Shown in pieces: positions 61,626-63,598 of a stretch of 63,598 nt of DNA. The translations under genes and the position numbers were made by a program. Origin of the DNA: Helcococcus bovis. GTDB taxonomy: Bacteria > Bacillota > Clostridia > Tissierellales > Peptoniphilaceae. The notes beneath the pieces were generated by a model. The model was not told the DNA's origin. It saw only the letters and a list, made by a program, of their open reading frames with translations, and did not search any database. How positions within the stretch are numbered: the stretch's first letter is position 1; every line of letters starts with the position of its first letter. The DNA lies in assembly GCF_046035435.1 (NCBI RefSeq), contig NZ_JBFNFH010000009.1. The stretch is one strand, 5' to 3'.

Positions 61626-63598
61626 TTGATTAATTGGAATAAAATAATTCAGGAGAAAAAATATAAGTCGAATAATAGAAAGCCGAAGTATAGCATGAAA
61701 AAGCTATCTATTGGTTTTGTATCTTGCTTATTAGGTTTTTCAATTTTATTTGGACCTATAAGTACGGAAAAATCTATTTTAAATTCTTCAGTTGTATTAG
61801 CTAGTAATCAACTTGGTTTAGGGTATACAGGTCCAGCTGTTGAAAGCGAAGTTAAACAAGATTTCTATTATGCTTTTGTAGGAAAAGATTATCGAGGCAA
61901 CATAGAAGACGGCATATCAACTCGTGTTAAAGCTATGAATATATATGGACAACCATATGTTGAGTTTGAGCATACATTTAATACTAATTTTGTAAATAGA
62001 AACTATCACCAATTCTTTTTTTCTGTACCACAGTCCCTAGGAACTCCAGAAAATTGGGTAATTAAACAGTATAATAAACAACATGACCTTATTCAAGAAA
62101 TGAACGATTTTCCAAATCAATCTTCGGATACTCCCGAGACAGCTGGTAATATATCGGGAAATAAAATAGGTACAGGTAGATTTATTATAAAAGATAAAGA
62201 TCAAGGGAATGGCGTGACTGGACTTATTAATGATGCCAATCTATTTGAAAAGGCTATTGACAAAAAACTTGTTTCAAGAGAAGTCATAGAACCTGTTTTA
62301 GAAAGTTCCCAACAAAATTACTATGTTATTAGATCTAATAGATCTACCAATGCCAATAGCTACTGGAAAGTATCATACAGAGCAAAAATTATTGATGAGA
62401 GTTCTAGTATAGGGTATATTGCTGGTTCATCGATATTAAGTGCTGGTATAGGCGATTATAAAGAGTTGTTAATAGGGATACAGGGTGAAGTTACGGTAAA
62501 AACGTTAAGAAATGAGCAAGAAAAACTTAAACCACTTGAAATTGATGATATTCAAAATATTGAAATAAATGAAAATCAAAATGGAACAGCTAATGTAATA
62601 GCTAACAAAAGTATCCTATTAGAAGATAGCAATATAAAAATAACAAATGACAATCAGTTAAATGGTTTGTCAGCAACAGTTTCTGATACTGAAATATCAA
62701 CAAAAAAACAAATAATATTTACACCAAGTATAGATGATTGGAAAAACGATGAAATTCAAAGAGAGTTTAATATTGAAGTTGATATTAATTCCGCTGTTAG
62801 AGGTGATGATTTAGTTGCCAAAAAGAATTTTAAAGTAATTGTTAAGAGAAATCATACGCCAGATGTTATAGCAAGTGGTCCGGGAATTGAAAAACCACGT
62901 GGGTATCATACTGTAACCTTATTAACTGGACAAAATACAGAACTTGTAAATCCAGGCGCAACAACTGTGTTTTATGTTAAAAACGGTCAAGCACTGAAAG
63001 ATGAAAATCTACCAAAGCTAAGAGCAAAAGAAGGTTACAAAGATGCAAGATGGCCAGAAGAAGCAAAAGAATCAGTTGAAAACGACAAAACTATCTCTGC
63101 AGTAGCGGACAAAGATAACTTATCAGATAATCATGAAGTTACAGCTAATGAAGTGTCTTCGAAGTTTGGAGAAGAGTTAGAAGAACAGAAAGTAAAAGAT
63201 GCTATCCAGATAGTTGGAACCGAAACAAAAGACCAAGTTCAAATATCAGTGGACAAAAATGGATTTAATCCACGACTAGAAGGAAAACAAACAGTAAAAG
63301 CAACTGTGACGTTTTCAGACAAAACAATAAAAGAAGTAGAAGTAACAGTAAATGTAGGAAAACAGCCACTAAATGAGAAATACGCACCAACAGCAGAAGC
63401 AATCGAAAAAGCATACGGTGAAGATTTAACAGAAGAAGATGTAAAACAAGCTATTAAGTTTACACCAGAGTATGATGGAGATTACAAAGTAGAGTTTGAT
63501 GGATTTAATAAAAATCAAGAAGGTCCACAAGAAATACAAGTAACAGTGAAATATCCAGATGGTACAGAAGATCAAGTAACAGTTACAGTAAATGTAGG
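61626..63598 (+). CDS. YSIRK-type surface protein with Rib/alpha-like repeats (runs past window end)
   Basis: At least 657 codons, open to the window edge. TTG start at 61626 is supported by AAAAGGAG (61612-61619). A 60-residue leader contains YSMKKLSIGFVSCLLGF, a YSIRK-G/S signal that targets export at the septum. A unique domain follows (about 70-400). From about 440 it becomes repeat-like, with modules ending TVTVNVG (near 63350 and at 63590), one starting KYAPTAEAIEKAYGEDLTEED; these match Rib/alpha-like repeats of streptococcal surface proteins. An LPXTG anchor is expected beyond the window. Its 3' part is visibly richer in G+C than the core genes. Confidence 0.85.
   Translation, partial: MINWNKIIQEKKYKSNNRKPKYSMKKLSIGFVSCLLGFSILFGPISTEKSILNSSVVLASNQLGLGYTGPAVESEVKQDFYYAFVGKDYRGNIEDGISTRVKAMNIYGQPYVEFEHTFNTNFVNRNYHQFFFSVPQSLGTPENWVIKQYNKQHDLIQEMNDFPNQSSDTPETAGNISGNKIGTGRFIIKDKDQGNGVTGLINDANLFEKAIDKKLVSREVIEPVLESSQQNYYVIRSNRSTNANSYWKVSYRAKIIDESSSIGYIAGSSILSAGIGDYKELLIGIQGEVTVKTLRNEQEKLKPLEIDDIQNIEINENQNGTANVIANKSILLEDSNIKITNDNQLNGLSATVSDTEISTKKQIIFTPSIDDWKNDEIQREFNIEVDINSAVRGDDLVAKKNFKVIVKRNHTPDVIASGPGIEKPRGYHTVTLLTGQNTELVNPGATTVFYVKNGQALKDENLPKLRAKEGYKDARWPEEAKESVENDKTISAVADKDNLSDNHEVTANEVSSKFGEELEEQKVKDAIQIVGTETKDQVQISVDKNGFNPRLEGKQTVKATVTFSDKTIKEVEVTVNVGKQPLNEKYAPTAEAIEKAYGEDLTEEDVKQAIKFTPEYDGDYKVEFDGFNKNQEGPQEIQVTVKYPDGTEDQVTVTVNV

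Overview
The window is very AT-rich, tightly packed, low-GC Gram-positive DNA. Short intergenic gaps, strong AGGAGG-type ribosome sites and an L27 protein with the Firmicutes-type cleavable N-terminus, next to its protease Prp, all point to an anaerobic Firmicute. The combination of conserved clusters, a Clostridia-type giant PBP2, an AgaS/NagA amino-sugar locus and sortase-anchored surface proteins suggests the Peptoniphilaceae, with Parvimonas (P. micra-like) as my best guess. That assignment is inference; no 16S gene is present, and I found no tRNA, rRNA or tmRNA.

Layout: (1) 1-3000: a repeat-bearing sortase-anchored surface protein and an H2O-forming NADH oxidase. (2) 3100-12000: NusG-II protein, Gx transporter-like protein, radC, mreBCD, a giant class B PBP, a possible degenerate MinD-like protein and a short RNase E/G. 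(3) 11965-17130: the rplU-prp-rpmA, obg-yhbY-nadD-yqeK-rsfS ribosome-assembly block with a consensus promoter and leader hairpin, then comEA and secG. (4) 17190-20180: rnr-smpB-cyclodeaminase. (5) 20200-22300: a palindrome-controlled SDR plus 2-keto-3-deoxygluconate permease operon. (6) 22300-23640: an orphan nuclease-fold gene and, upstream of it, a 355-bp array of alternating short inverted repeats with strict 30/34-bp spacing. (7) 23669-31050: lemA-DUF2207, nagA-agaS, single-domain PTS proteins, and a zinc metallopeptidase. (8) 31093-38221: rqcP-divIC-tilS-ftsH, panT-like/coaX and a MATE exporter. (9) 38280-43406 (minus strand): a two-component system and a bifunctional PBP1A. (10) 43546-46897: hflX, yigZ, DUF1461, lgt. 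(11) 47060-59109: a reduced dcw (division and cell wall) cluster, mraZ-rsmH-ftsL-ftsI-mraY-murD-ftsW-ftsZ, then nrdR, rarA, asnS. (12) 59110-63598: an accessory region with decayed transposases, a serine resolvase, a 127-bp terminal-inverted-repeat element carrying a promoter, and the start of a large YSIRK-type Rib/alpha-like surface protein that runs off the end.

The core of the window is cell-envelope growth and division (MreBCD/PBP2, PBP1A, dcw) joined to translation and RNA housekeeping. The best candidate for something undescribed is the alternating inverted-repeat array at 23227-23581. It contains twelve 6-bp half-sites, alternating TCATAC and GTATGA, with nearly invariant spacing and completely different sequence between them. 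Its geometry is neither a normal CRISPR array nor a normal operator. It could encode a string of large-loop hairpin RNAs or be a phased array of protein-binding sites.
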